The position numbers and the translations under genes are program-made. A stretch of DNA of 64,000 nucleotides from contig JADQBG010000007.1 of NCBI GenBank assembly GCA_016278725.1, positions 1-64,000 on the forward strand, written 5' to 3'. The notes under the pieces were generated by a model. That model did no database searches and was not told where the DNA came from. It worked only from the letters and a program-made list of their open reading frames with translations. Source of the DNA: Actinomycetota bacterium (GTDB lineage: Bacteria > Actinomycetota > Thermoleophilia > RBG-16-64-13). Below are positions 17,361 through 25,812 of the stretch, piece by piece (within the stretch, counting starts at the first letter, position 1; the number at the start of each line of letters is the position of its first letter).

Positions 17361-17800
17361 GGCTCCCACAGCGCGAGAAACTCGGAGAGAGGGCGGCCGG
17401 AGTGGAGCCAGGCATCCAGCACACCGAATTGTCCGGCCTCCCGCCGCCCGGTGGCCGCCGTCTCCTCGAAGGGAATCCTGCGGGCCCCGTCGATCCCCGG
17501 AGGCACTTCCGGTGCCGCTTCGCTCTGGGGAAACGCCCGCATTTGAGCCCGGGCACAGACGGTGTAGTAGCGGGAGACGGCGTGTCTCACCCTCCTCGAG
17601 CCCAACCTCATCTCCTCGCCCCACCATTCGGCCTGCCCGCAAACCCCTATGACTTCGCGGAGGGCGTCATGATCCAAGTCGAGAAGCCCCCCGAGGAGCC
17701 GCCAAGAGCGACGGTTGGCCTCGCTGCGGGTGCCGCCTTCCAGGCGCACGTATGCGGCCGTCAAGAAGTCGAGTATCAGTGCGCGGTCGGCGGGTGGCAT
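17345..17800 (-). CDS. hypothetical protein, 151 residues
   Basis: I do not recognise this protein. It starts at ATG 17800 with a strong GGAGGT site six bases upstream. The N-terminal half is helical with many Leu and Arg (LILDFLTAAYVRLEGG, SWRLLGGLLDLDHDALREVI) and has a WWGEEM patch and two cysteines. The C-terminal part is acidic/arginine-rich and ends EPVERR. There is no signal peptide and no membrane segment. It lies upstream of the G3E GTPase and the histidine-tail gene on the same strand, separated by the 20-bp repeat array. It is divergent from glcD, with 197 bp between the two starts. Confidence 0.6.
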   Translation of the reverse strand: MPPADRALILDFLTAAYVRLEGGTRSEANRRSWRLLGGLLDLDHDALREVIGVCGQAEWWGEEMRLGSRRVRHAVSRYYTVCARAQMRAFPQSEAAPEVPPGIDGARRIPFEETAATGRREAGQFGVLDAWLHSGRPLSEFLALWEPVERR

Positions 17801-17997
17801 GTCTACCTCCGCTGCCTTCCAGGTTTCTCTGCTTACACCTTAACCCCTGTCCCGAGGTCTTGCATCTACATTTTGGGGTGGGGAAGATGCTCGGAAGCTT
17901 CTCTTTTCTGGACGATCAGGTGTAACCGGGCCACCGGACGGGAAGCCCGGCTTGTACCCAGGTCCACAAAACCGCCCCCCAGAGCTGGAGAGGTCAG

Positions 17998-19425
17998 ATG
18001 CAGCCGAGCCGTTTCGTGCAGGAGCTGATCGATATCGTCGGCGAACGAAACGTCCTGTGGGACGATTACGACCTGCGGCTCTACGAGTACGACGGATCGG
18101 TCGACCGCGCCCTACCCCAGGCCGTGGTGCTCCCCGAGTCCGCCGAGCAGGTCGCGGAGATCGTCAAACTCTGCAACCGTGCTTCGGTGCCCTACACGGC
18201 GCGCGGCGGCGGCACCGGCCTCTCCGGAGGGTCGATACCGGTGGCCGGCGGCGTGCTCATCACGCTGGTCAAGATGAACCGAGTGCTCGAGGTCGATCTC
18301 GAAAACCTGCGCGCGGTGGTCGAACCGGGCCTGGTCAACCTGCAGCTCAGCGAAGCCGTCGCCGGCAACGGCCTTTACTACGTCCCCGACCCCTCCAGTC
18401 AGAAGGCCTGCACCATCGGCGGCAACGTCGGCGAGAACTCTGGCGGTCCTCACACTCTGCTCTACGGGGTCACCACCAATCACGTCTTGGGCGTCGAAGT
18501 GGTCATGCCGGACGGTGAGCTGGTGGAGTTCGGGGGAAAGGCCCTCGACCTTCCGGGCTACGACCTGACCGGCGCCTTCGTGGGCTCCGAGGGAACGCTG
18601 GGCATCGCCACCAAGATCACCGTACGGCTCGTCCCGCTGCCCGAGGATGTCCGCACGCTGCTGGCCGTGTTCAACACGGTGGATGACGCGAGCGCCACCG
18701 TGTCCGAGGTCATCGGCAAAGGGATCATCCCGGCGGCCATCGAGATGTTGGATCAAATGGCCCTGCAGGCCGTCGAGGCCTCGGTCCATGCCGGCTACCC
18801 GGAGGACGCCGCCGCCGTGCTGCTCATTGAAGTCGACGGCTTGAGAGACGGGCTGGACGAACAGGCCCAAGCCATTAGGGATATCGCCGAGGCTCACAAC
18901 GCGCGCAGCCTTCGCATCGCCAAGGACGCGAAGGAACGGGAACTCCTGTGGTCGGGGCGCAAGGGAGCCTTTGGCGCCATCGGACGCATCAGCCCTGAGT
19001 ATTACGTGGTGGACGGGGTCGTCCCCCGGACCAAACTTCCCGAGGTGCTCGAGGCGATCGCCGAGGTGGGCCGGCAGTACGATCTGCGCATCGCGAACGT
19101 CTTCCACGCCGGTGACGGCAACCTGCATCCCCTGGTCCTCTTTGACGGGGCCATTCCCGGCGAACTCGAGCGGACCAAAGAGGCCGGCGCCGAGATCATG
19201 CGGATCTGCATCCGAGCCGGCGGGGTGCTCTCCGGCGAACACGGCATCGGCATGGAGAAGGCGGAGCTGATGGGGGAGCTCTTCAGCGATCACGACATGG
19301 AAGTCATGCTGAAGCTGAAGGCGGCCCTGGATCCGGAAGGCTTGGCCAACCCGGGCAAGATCTTCCCCACCCCGGGCCGCTGCGTGGAGATTCCCCGCAG
19401 ACCGCTGGCCGGGATCGGCTGGTGA
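17998..19425 (+). CDS. glcD: glycolate oxidase subunit GlcD-like FAD-linked oxidase
   Basis: FAD-binding (PCMH/VAO-type) subunit of a membrane-associated 2-hydroxyacid oxidase. The FAD region shows TARGGGTGLSGGSIPVAGG and TIGGNVGENSGGPHTL; FVGSEGTLGIATKI ends the FAD domain. The C-terminal FAD-oxidase domain carries IANVFHAGDGNLHPLVLFD and GGVLSGEHGIGMEK, with the expected His residues. At 475 residues it matches GlcD. It is followed by glcE-like and glcF-like genes, so the complex oxidises glycolate, lactate or a similar acid and passes electrons to iron-sulfur clusters. D-lactate dehydrogenase activity cannot be excluded. A GAGAGG site precedes the ATG. Confidence 0.92.
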   Translation: MQPSRFVQELIDIVGERNVLWDDYDLRLYEYDGSVDRALPQAVVLPESAEQVAEIVKLCNRASVPYTARGGGTGLSGGSIPVAGGVLITLVKMNRVLEVDLENLRAVVEPGLVNLQLSEAVAGNGLYYVPDPSSQKACTIGGNVGENSGGPHTLLYGVTTNHVLGVEVVMPDGELVEFGGKALDLPGYDLTGAFVGSEGTLGIATKITVRLVPLPEDVRTLLAVFNTVDDASATVSEVIGKGIIPAAIEMLDQMALQAVEASVHAGYPEDAAAVLLIEVDGLRDGLDEQAQAIRDIAEAHNARSLRIAKDAKERELLWSGRKGAFGAIGRISPEYYVVDGVVPRTKLPEVLEAIAEVGRQYDLRIANVFHAGDGNLHPLVLFDGAIPGELERTKEAGAEIMRICIRAGGVLSGEHGIGMEKAELMGELFSDHDMEVMLKLKAALDPEGLANPGKIFPTPGRCVEIPRRPLAGIGW

Positions 19426-19431
19426 GGAGTC

Positions 19432-19467
19432 GTGGCTTTTCGGGAACCGGTGGCGTTTCGGGAACCG
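19432..19467 (+). repeat. two tandem 18-bp copies in the glcD-glcE gap
   Basis: GTGGCTTTTCGGGAACCG is followed directly by GTGGCGTTTCGGGAACCG, differing at one base. A second, weaker pair built on GGCGGGCGAA follows up to about 19512. The repeats fill most of the 105-bp gap. Confidence 0.75.
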
Positions 19468-19530
19468 GCGGGGACGGACAGGCAACTGGCGGGCGAATAC
19501 CGGCGGGCGAACTAGGGTGGTAAGCCGAGG

Positions 19531-20850
19531 ATGATAGAACAGGTCGATCTCACTACGCTCGAAACCGAACTCAAGTCGGTTGCGGAAACTCGGAAGCCGG
19601 ACGGGGCCGAGGCAGAGCCTTGGAGCGTCGGCGGAGTAGCACCGGCGCTGGTCTGCACTCCCTCCGACCCCGAGAGCCTGGGTGAAGCGTTGGCGGCGTG
19701 CGACCGCGCCGGGGCGGCGGTCGTCCCCTGGGGGGGCGGGACCCAGCAGGGCCTGGGCAATCCCCCGGAGCGGTACGACGTGGCGCTGGTAACCACGAAA
19801 CTCGATCGGCTGATCGAGCACGAACCCGGCGACATGACGGTCACCGCCCAGGCGGGCATGAGCCTCTCGGAGCTGCAATCGACGCTGAGAGCGCACGGGC
19901 AGTGGCTCCCCCTTGACCCGCCCGTGCTCCCCGGAGCCACTCTGGGCGGGGCGCTGGCCACCGATGTCAGCGGACCCCGGCGGCTGAAGGAGGGCGGCCT
20001 GCGCGACCTGGTGATCGGGACTCGCGCCGCGAACGTCGACGGCAGAGTAAGCCGCGCCGGAGGGAAAGTGGTCAAGAACGTCACCGGCTACGACCTCAAC
20101 AAACTGCACGTAGGGTCGCTGGGGACGCTGGGGATCCTGACCGAGGTCTCCTTCAAAGTGGCGCCCCTTCCCCCGGCCGACCGCACCTGGTACTGCGCCT
20201 TCGAGGACCCGAAGAGCGCCGGGCTCGCCCTTTCCAAGCTTCTCTGGCTGCCGGTTTCCTTCGCCGCCCTCGACCTGGTGAACGCCGCTACCGCCGCGGA
20301 ATTGGGGCTCTCGTTGGAGGGCGCTCCCTGGGCCCTGCTCGCCCGGGCGACCGGTTTTGGCCCGGCGGTCGAACGCCAGCTTAGCGAGTTCCGCACCGGC
20401 ACCGAGGCTCGCCAAGGCGCGGACACGGTCACCCTCGCCGAACAGCAGGCGGAAGGCCTCTGGTCCGGCTACCTGGAGAAGGCGGCCAAGAGACGCTGGG
20501 GGGAAGACCGGCTTACCTGCCGTATGGCCCTGTACTCGGCCGAGCAGGGAGCCGTTGCCGCCGCCGTCGCCGGGGTCGGCGAGAAGCCGCATATCTGGGG
20601 CCACGGCACCGGGGCCCTCTTCTGGAGTGCAGCGGTGGAGGCAGCCGGGCGGGCGGAAGCCGTGGCCCGGCTGCGCGAGGCGGCCCACCAGGCGGGAGGC
20701 CGCCTCATCGTCGAGAACCGCGGGAAAGGCGGGACCGGCCTCGACGTCTGGGGCCCGGAAGAGCCCTCGTACGAGTACATGCGGGCGATAAAGCGCCAAT
20801 TCGACCCACGGGGCACCCTGAATCCGGGCCGCTTCGTGGATGGGATCTAA
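19531..20850 (+). CDS. glcE: glycolate oxidase subunit GlcE-like FAD-binding protein
   Basis: Second FAD-binding (PCMH) subunit of the GlcDEF complex. Motifs are VVPWGGGTQQGLGNPP, TVTAQAGMSLSELQSTLRAHG, LPPVLPGATLGGALATDVSG (the first residues read LDPPVLPG), GGKVVKNVTGYDLNKLHVGS and LGTLGILTEVSFKVAPLP, all typical of GlcE. At 439 residues it is longer than E. coli GlcE (about 350) because it has a fuller C-terminal region ending in DPRGTLNPGRFVDGI, the usual ending of FAD-linked oxidases. Lies between glcD and glcF on the same strand. Confidence 0.9.
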   Translation: MIEQVDLTTLETELKSVAETRKPDGAEAEPWSVGGVAPALVCTPSDPESLGEALAACDRAGAAVVPWGGGTQQGLGNPPERYDVALVTTKLDRLIEHEPGDMTVTAQAGMSLSELQSTLRAHGQWLPLDPPVLPGATLGGALATDVSGPRRLKEGGLRDLVIGTRAANVDGRVSRAGGKVVKNVTGYDLNKLHVGSLGTLGILTEVSFKVAPLPPADRTWYCAFEDPKSAGLALSKLLWLPVSFAALDLVNAATAAELGLSLEGAPWALLARATGFGPAVERQLSEFRTGTEARQGADTVTLAEQQAEGLWSGYLEKAAKRRWGEDRLTCRMALYSAEQGAVAAAVAGVGEKPHIWGHGTGALFWSAAVEAAGRAEAVARLREAAHQAGGRLIVENRGKGGTGLDVWGPEEPSYEYMRAIKRQFDPRGTLNPGRFVDGI

Positions 20851-20854
20851 GGCC

Positions 20855-22363
20855 ATGAAGCTTAACCGAGTAGTGGCATGGGCGGCCCTGGTGATCGGGG
20901 CGATCGCCCTGGTGGCAGACTACGTGTACGACGGTCTGCTGCGGCGCAGCCTGCGCCGGCTGCTGGCCGCGGTCAGAGGCGGCGAGGAGGCCGGAGGAGT
21001 TCAGCGGGGTCCCGATGGTCAACCCGTGTCCGGCATCACCGAGGTGCCCGAGAGCGGGGAGACCCCGGTCGCCTTCCCCGACGCCGAGCTGATCCGCTCC
21101 TGCGTCCACTGCGGGCTCTGCCTGCCCTTCTGCCCCACCTACAACGTCCTCGGGGTGGAGATGGACTCCCCCCGCGGGCGCATCTACCAGATGAAGCTGG
21201 TGGCCGAGGGCAAGATCTCCCCGGACAATCCGCACTTCTACAAGCACATCTACCAGTGCCTCGACTGCCGCGCCTGCGAAACCGCCTGTCCCTCGGGCGT
21301 GCAGTACGGGCGGCTGGTGGAAGCGGCGCGCTCGATCATCCCGCCGCGAAGCAACGTCGAGCAGGCCGCCCGCCGGGCCATCCTCGCCGGAGCGCTGAAC
21401 TCGGATCCTATCCTCAGCGTGATCGGCGTGGGATCGCGCCTCTATCAGCGCAGCGGTTTGCAGAAGCTGGTGCGCTCGACCGGGATCCTGCGACCCATCC
21501 CGCGGCTGAATCGCATGGAGAGCATGCTGCCCCATCTCGAGGGGTCGCTCATCCTGGAACCGTTGCCTCCCGTAGTCCGGGCCCAGGGCGAGCGGAGGGC
21601 GCGCGTGGCCTTCCTCTCGGGCTGCATCGCCGCGCAGTTCTTCCCCCAGACCAACCGCTCCACCATCGCGGTGCTGGCCGCCAACGGCTGCGACGTGCTC
21701 ACCCCGCCGGCCCAAGGCTGCTGCGGCGCCCTGCAGAACCACAGCGGCGACCGGGAGACCGCCAAGAACTTCGCCCGCCACAACATCGACGTCTTCGAGC
21801 GCACCGGCGCCGACTACTACGTCTCGAACGCAGCCGGCTGCGGCTCAATGCTCAAGGAATACGGCGAGCTCCTAGCCGACGATCCCCTGTACGCGGAGCG
21901 GGCCGAGGCCTTCTCCGAGAAAGCCCGGGACATCACCGAACTCCTGGCGGAGCTGGGGCTGCGGCCGCCGACGCACGAGGTATCCGCGCGCGCCACCTAT
22001 CAAGACGCCTGCCACCTGCGCCACGGCCAGAAGATCAAGAACCCGCCGCGAGAGCTGCTGGCCGCCATCCCCGGTCTCGAGCTGGTGGAGATGGCCCGTT
22101 CCGAGTGGTGCTGCGGTAGCGCCGGTATCTACAACGTGACGCAGCCGGAGCTCTCGGAGAGCATCCTCGACATGAAGATGGAGAACGTGATCGCCACCGG
22201 CGCCGACACTATCCTCGCGGCCAACCCGGGTTGCCTGATCCAGCTGCAGCATGGATTGCGCGACCGCGGCGTGCACATGCGGGCGGCGCACCCGGTCGAC
22301 CTGCTCGCCGAGGCCTACGGAGCCGACGGGCACCTCGATTCCAACGGAGGCGACGGGGGCTAG
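20855..22363 (+). CDS. glcF: glycolate oxidase iron-sulfur subunit GlcF-like, with N-terminal membrane anchor
   Basis: Iron-sulfur subunit with two [4Fe-4S] motifs, CVHCGLCLPFCP and CLDCRACETACP, followed by two CCG-type domains (GCCGALQNHSG, EWCCGSAGIYN). It transfers electrons from the GlcD/GlcE flavins towards quinones. Unusually, it starts with a hydrophobic helix (VVAWAALVIGAIALVADYVY) before the first cluster, which suggests membrane anchoring; E. coli GlcF (about 407 residues) has none. Two in-frame ATGs exist. The one at 20855 is preferred because it starts at MKLNRVVAW; the other, at 20840, overlaps glcE by 11 bp. Confidence 0.9.
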   Translation: MKLNRVVAWAALVIGAIALVADYVYDGLLRRSLRRLLAAVRGGEEAGGVQRGPDGQPVSGITEVPESGETPVAFPDAELIRSCVHCGLCLPFCPTYNVLGVEMDSPRGRIYQMKLVAEGKISPDNPHFYKHIYQCLDCRACETACPSGVQYGRLVEAARSIIPPRSNVEQAARRAILAGALNSDPILSVIGVGSRLYQRSGLQKLVRSTGILRPIPRLNRMESMLPHLEGSLILEPLPPVVRAQGERRARVAFLSGCIAAQFFPQTNRSTIAVLAANGCDVLTPPAQGCCGALQNHSGDRETAKNFARHNIDVFERTGADYYVSNAAGCGSMLKEYGELLADDPLYAERAEAFSEKARDITELLAELGLRPPTHEVSARATYQDACHLRHGQKIKNPPRELLAAIPGLELVEMARSEWCCGSAGIYNVTQPELSESILDMKMENVIATGADTILAANPGCLIQLQHGLRDRGVHMRAAHPVDLLAEAYGADGHLDSNGGDGG

Positions 22364-23646
22364 ATCGCCTCGCTGAACTCGAAGTGCAGCCCGGAGAGCA
22401 CCTGATCGTGTTTCTCCAGGAGCTCCATCTCTGTCTGCGCGCCCACCAGGATGTTGGCGATCTCAAAGCTGTACATGTCCTGCCCCTGCAGCTCGCGCAG
22501 GTCCTGGCCGGCTTCGACCCGCAGCTTGATCCGGGTCCCGGGGATGGCCTGCTCCAGAGCCTCGATCTCCTGCTTGTCGGGCACCCCTTGCACGGAGGCG
22601 GGCTCGAAGGTGCGCAACATGAAGTTGGCCGCCAGAGCGTATTCTCCCGCCCAATCCAGCGTCTTCGGCCGCCGGCCCAAGGCCAGGTCGAGCATCACCT
22701 GCAGATGCGACTCCCCATGGACCTGCTCGAACATCCAGGTGTGGGCTTGGGAAACCCGCGGGTTGAACTCGAGTAGCCAGACCTTGTTGGCCGTCTGATC
22801 CCAAAAGAACTCGACGTTGAAGGCGCAGTTGTCCAGTCCGATTTGCGTGACTGCTCTACCGGCCACGTCGGCCATGCGGAACTGGACTTCCTGAGGCAGC
22901 CGCGAAGGGTACTGGTAGCGGGCAAAGGAGGAGCGGCCCGCCTCGCGAATGCTGTCCACCACCCCGTAGATGACCGGCTCCCCTTCGTAGACGTAGCCCT
23001 CCAGGGTGCACTGGCTGCCCCCGATGACGCTCTCCGCGAGACAATCCTCCTTCATCGCCAGGAACTGCCCGCCGATGTGGAAGGTGTCCAGCAGATAGCG
23101 GAAGGGCTCGTTCATGAAAGCGACGCCCTCGCGCAGGCGCTCCACGGCCGCTTGAAACTCGCCGTAATCGTGGATCTCGAAAGCCAGGTAGCTGCGGAAG
23201 GACTTGAAGGGCTTGATCCAATAGGGCGGCACCAGCGGGATGCTCTCCCAGGCGGTTTCGTCGAAGGGGTCGAAGGCACGAAAACTCGGGATGTTGTTGG
23301 GGATGACTTTCCGCTGCTCCAGCCGGCTCCAGTATTTGTGCTCGCACTTGATGATGCTTTCCAGGCTGGGGCCGGGCAGCCCGAAGCGCTCGGCGAGTAT
23401 GGGCACCAGGTCGGTGCCGGGGAAGTCGTAGAAGGCGCAGACACCGCTCGGCTCCTGCGGATGCTGTTCGATGTTGCGCGTCGCCTTGTCGATCAGATAC
23501 TCCATATCAAAGCGCTCGACATCGCGGATGTCGCTGATATCGAGCGCGGCGTGAAACTCGCACTCCTGCCCGCTGGGCAGACGCTCGAGCATCTCCAGGT
23601 TGAATTGGTCGAGTCCGACGACAAAGATGTGTTTCTTGGGGGCCAT
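22360..23646 (-). CDS. ATP-grasp domain protein, function unknown
   Basis: A 428-residue protein whose C-terminal two-thirds are an ATP-grasp fold. LVPPYWIKPFKSFRSYLAF is the lysine-bearing ATP-binding strand. TLEGYVYEGEPVIYGVVDS and VWLLEFNPRVSQAH supply the metal-binding acidic and Asn residues (EFNPR in place of the common EINPR). The N-terminal part (IFVVGLDQFNLEMLERLP) resembles the Rossmann-like pre-ATP-grasp domain of amino-acid ligases. It most probably forms an amide or ester bond between a carboxylate and an amine, but no substrate can be named. It is the last gene of a five-gene run, 45 bp after the CocE/NonD gene. It converges on glcF, overlapping its end by 4 bp. Confidence 0.8.
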   Translation of the reverse strand: MAPKKHIFVVGLDQFNLEMLERLPSGQECEFHAALDISDIRDVERFDMEYLIDKATRNIEQHPQEPSGVCAFYDFPGTDLVPILAERFGLPGPSLESIIKCEHKYWSRLEQRKVIPNNIPSFRAFDPFDETAWESIPLVPPYWIKPFKSFRSYLAFEIHDYGEFQAAVERLREGVAFMNEPFRYLLDTFHIGGQFLAMKEDCLAESVIGGSQCTLEGYVYEGEPVIYGVVDSIREAGRSSFARYQYPSRLPQEVQFRMADVAGRAVTQIGLDNCAFNVEFFWDQTANKVWLLEFNPRVSQAHTWMFEQVHGESHLQVMLDLALGRRPKTLDWAGEYALAANFMLRTFEPASVQGVPDKQEIEALEQAIPGTRIKLRVEAGQDLRELQGQDMYSFEIANILVGAQTEMELLEKHDQVLSGLHFEFSEAI

Positions 23647-23654
23647 CTGTCTCC

Positions 23655-23709
23655 TTAGATGTGCTCGCGGGATTAAGGCATGTTCGCGGGCTTAGATGTG
23701 ATCGCGGGG
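23655..23709. repeat. three tandem 18-19-bp copies of the cocE 3' end
   Basis: Units TTAGATGTGCTCGCGGGA (23655-23672), TTAAGGCATGTTCGCGGGC (23673-23691) and TTAGATGTGATCGCGGGG (23692-23709) lie head to tail. The last is the end of the CocE/NonD gene including its stop codon (TTA on the plus strand). The other two copy it into the intergenic gap. Confidence 0.85.
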
Positions 23710-25779
23710 AATCAGCTCGTCCCAACTCTTCGAATAGATGCGGGTGTCGCCCTCGTAGGCGTCAAGGGTTGCCTGAATCCGGAAATGGGCGCGGGTCGAG
23801 GTGAGCACGGTGTGCGTCTTCGTGGTGATCGCCCAATCCCCTCGCCGCAGACCGCGGTCGCTCAGCACTTCGCCCCGAACCGTGGCGTAGTTGTTGCCCA
23901 CGTAGGAGAAGCGCTCGCTGGTGTCTCGCCGCACCTCGAGATCGATGTCGTCCAGCCGGTACTGCTCGGCGTTGTTCACGATATTGAGCGAGACCTCGTT
24001 GGTGGCCAGGTTGTGCACAACCGTCCACTCCCGATGGGCCGGGGCGAGCAGCGTGGTGGCCGCGCCCGGCGCCGTATCGGGCTCTCCCAGGTCGCGCAGG
24101 CGCAGGTCCGATTCCCGGGGCTCCCGGCAGGGCAGGATCAGGCGGGCGTCGTCCAGATGAAGCGTCAAGCGGGGCGGCTCGGGCGCGGGCCAGGCCAGAG
24201 GCCAGTAAGAGGTGGAGACTCCCAGCCGGACGCGGTTCCCCGCCGGGAAGCGCTGCGCGATCTGGTTGAGGCGCACCCGCACCCGGTAGCGCTCCCCCGG
24301 GTAGAGCTCCTCCGGTTGCTCGTCGCTCTCCCGGTGGGTGAGGTTGAGCAGGCCGTAGGTCACCCGGGTGGCGGTGTCGTCGGGGGCGACATCTTCGAGG
24401 CGCACGGCGATCTGCGCAACCGGTTTATTGGCGCTGAGCTCCAATTCCACCCAGGGCGATCCCAGGACGTGCAAATCGCTGGTGAGCACCGGAGACTCGA
24501 AAACCAGGGCGCCCCCGTCCTCGGCCCGCTGGTCCTGAGGCAGGTCGGTGATTTCGGCGTATGAGGTCCACTTGCCCGCGAAAAGCCCCACCCGCAGCGG
24601 CGATTGCAGGTCGAGCTCGGCCCCGGACGCGGTCGCGGCCCCGGACGCGGTCGCGGCTCCGGGCGCGCCCGCATCGCCGTTCATGAGGATCACCCCGGGC
24701 GCCAGTTTGTAGGCCTGCCGCTTAACGTTGGGCGACGGCCAGGTGGGTTCGGCCACCCAGCGGCCCGGGTGGGTGGGATCCAGGGGCGACACCGTATCCA
24801 GCTGCCAGGCGCGCAGCACGGGGTCGTCCTCCACCCCGTTTTCAATCCCTTTCAGCCAGCGGTCGAACCAGCGCACGGTCTCGTGCAAGAAATTGATGGT
24901 GGGGCCGGGACCGCCCATGTGCGGGTACTTGTGCCCCCAGGGGCCGACCAGGGCTTTGCGCGGGACCTCCAGGTTCTCCATCAGCCGGAAGACCGTGTTG
25001 GAGTAGCCGTCCGCCCAGCCGCTGACCGCGAACACCGGCACCTGCACGCAGGAGAAGTCCTCGCATACCGAGGCGTGGGTCCAGAAGTAGTCGCGGCGTT
25101 GGTGCTCCAGCCAGTTCTTCAGCCAGAGACCGCTCCCCTCGAGCCGCTCGAGCCACATCTCCCGCCAGCGCTCCCCCACCACCTGAGGATCGGGGGGCAG
25201 GGAGTTGTAGGCGAACATGGTCGAGGCCCAGGAGAGATTGTCGCCCAGCAGGCAACCGCCCATGTAGTGCACGTCGTCGCGATAGCGGTCGTCGGATGAG
25301 CAGACCGTAACGATGGCCCCCAGTTCGGGGGGTTGAAGTCCGGCCAGCTGCAGGCCGTTAAAGCCGCCCCAGGAGAGGCCGAAGATGCCCACCGTGCCGC
25401 TGCACCAGGATTGCGCCGCCAGCCACCGAAGGATATCCAGTCCGTCCCCCAGCTCCTGATGCAGGTACTCGTCCTTGAGCACACCCTCCGAGTCACCGCT
25501 GCCGCGGATGTCGACGCGGACACCGGCATAGCCGTGTCCGGCGAAGTATCCGTGTATCTGCGCGTCCCGCTTGGCCTTGAAGTCGCGCTTACGGTACGGG
25601 ATGTACTCGAGTATCGCCGGCACCGGGCGCTCTTCGGCGTCCTCGGGCAGCCAGATCTTGGCCGCGAGTTGGGTCCCATCGGGCATGGGAATCCATTGGT
25701 TGTCGATCACCCGGTAAGGCTGCAGTTCGCTCCCGGTCACGGCGCTCCTCGCCCCCTTCCTACGCTTCGACTCCGGCAA
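23692..25779 (-). CDS. CocE/NonD family (X-Pro dipeptidyl-peptidase, S15-like) hydrolase
   Basis: Alpha/beta-hydrolase with all three domains of the CocE/NonD group. The catalytic Ser is in GIFGLSWGGFNG, the Asp in SGWADGYSN and the His in VGPWGHKYPHMG. The C-terminal jelly-roll follows (from about residue 390; LRVGLFAG and later strands). Members cleave acyl esters or X-Pro peptides. There is no signal peptide, so it is probably cytoplasmic. Start is uncertain: TTG at 25779 (695 residues) or GTG at 25740, which has GAGGAG upstream. A tandem 18-bp repeat lengthens an Ala/Thr/Ser/Gly linker at about residue 370-385. It lies between the nucleotidyltransferase and ATP-grasp genes, so a peptide- or ester-like conjugate may be its substrate. 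Confidence 0.87.
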   Translation of the reverse strand: MPESKRRKGARSAVTGSELQPYRVIDNQWIPMPDGTQLAAKIWLPEDAEERPVPAILEYIPYRKRDFKAKRDAQIHGYFAGHGYAGVRVDIRGSGDSEGVLKDEYLHQELGDGLDILRWLAAQSWCSGTVGIFGLSWGGFNGLQLAGLQPPELGAIVTVCSSDDRYRDDVHYMGGCLLGDNLSWASTMFAYNSLPPDPQVVGERWREMWLERLEGSGLWLKNWLEHQRRDYFWTHASVCEDFSCVQVPVFAVSGWADGYSNTVFRLMENLEVPRKALVGPWGHKYPHMGGPGPTINFLHETVRWFDRWLKGIENGVEDDPVLRAWQLDTVSPLDPTHPGRWVAEPTWPSPNVKRQAYKLAPGVILMNGDAGAPGAATASGAATASGAELDLQSPLRVGLFAGKWTSYAEITDLPQDQRAEDGGALVFESPVLTSDLHVLGSPWVELELSANKPVAQIAVRLEDVAPDDTATRVTYGLLNLTHRESDEQPEELYPGERYRVRVRLNQIAQRFPAGNRVRLGVSTSYWPLAWPAPEPPRLTLHLDDARLILPCREPRESDLRLRDLGEPDTAPGAATTLLAPAHREWTVVHNLATNEVSLNIVNNAEQYRLDDIDLEVRRDTSERFSYVGNNYATVRGEVLSDRGLRRGDWAITTKTHTVLTSTRAHFRIQATLDAYEGDTRIYSKSWDELIPRDHI
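24619..24654 (-). repeat. two perfect tandem 18-bp copies inside the CocE/NonD gene
   Basis: GGCCCCGGACGCGGTCGC occurs twice head to tail, and a third, decayed copy follows. In the protein this gives a repeated six-residue unit (ATASGA). The length is a multiple of three, so the frame is kept. Confidence 0.85.
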
Positions 25780-25812
25780 CTCGCTCCGACCTATGCCCGG
25801 GCGGCCGATCGG

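Noticed and set aside
18112-20856. Open frame of 914 codons on the minus strand across glcD and glcE
   Set aside because: It is antisense to two clear FAD-oxidase genes, lacks a ribosome-binding site, and its protein is repetitive in Gly, Arg, Val and Ala without any domain. Such frames are common opposite GC-rich genes.
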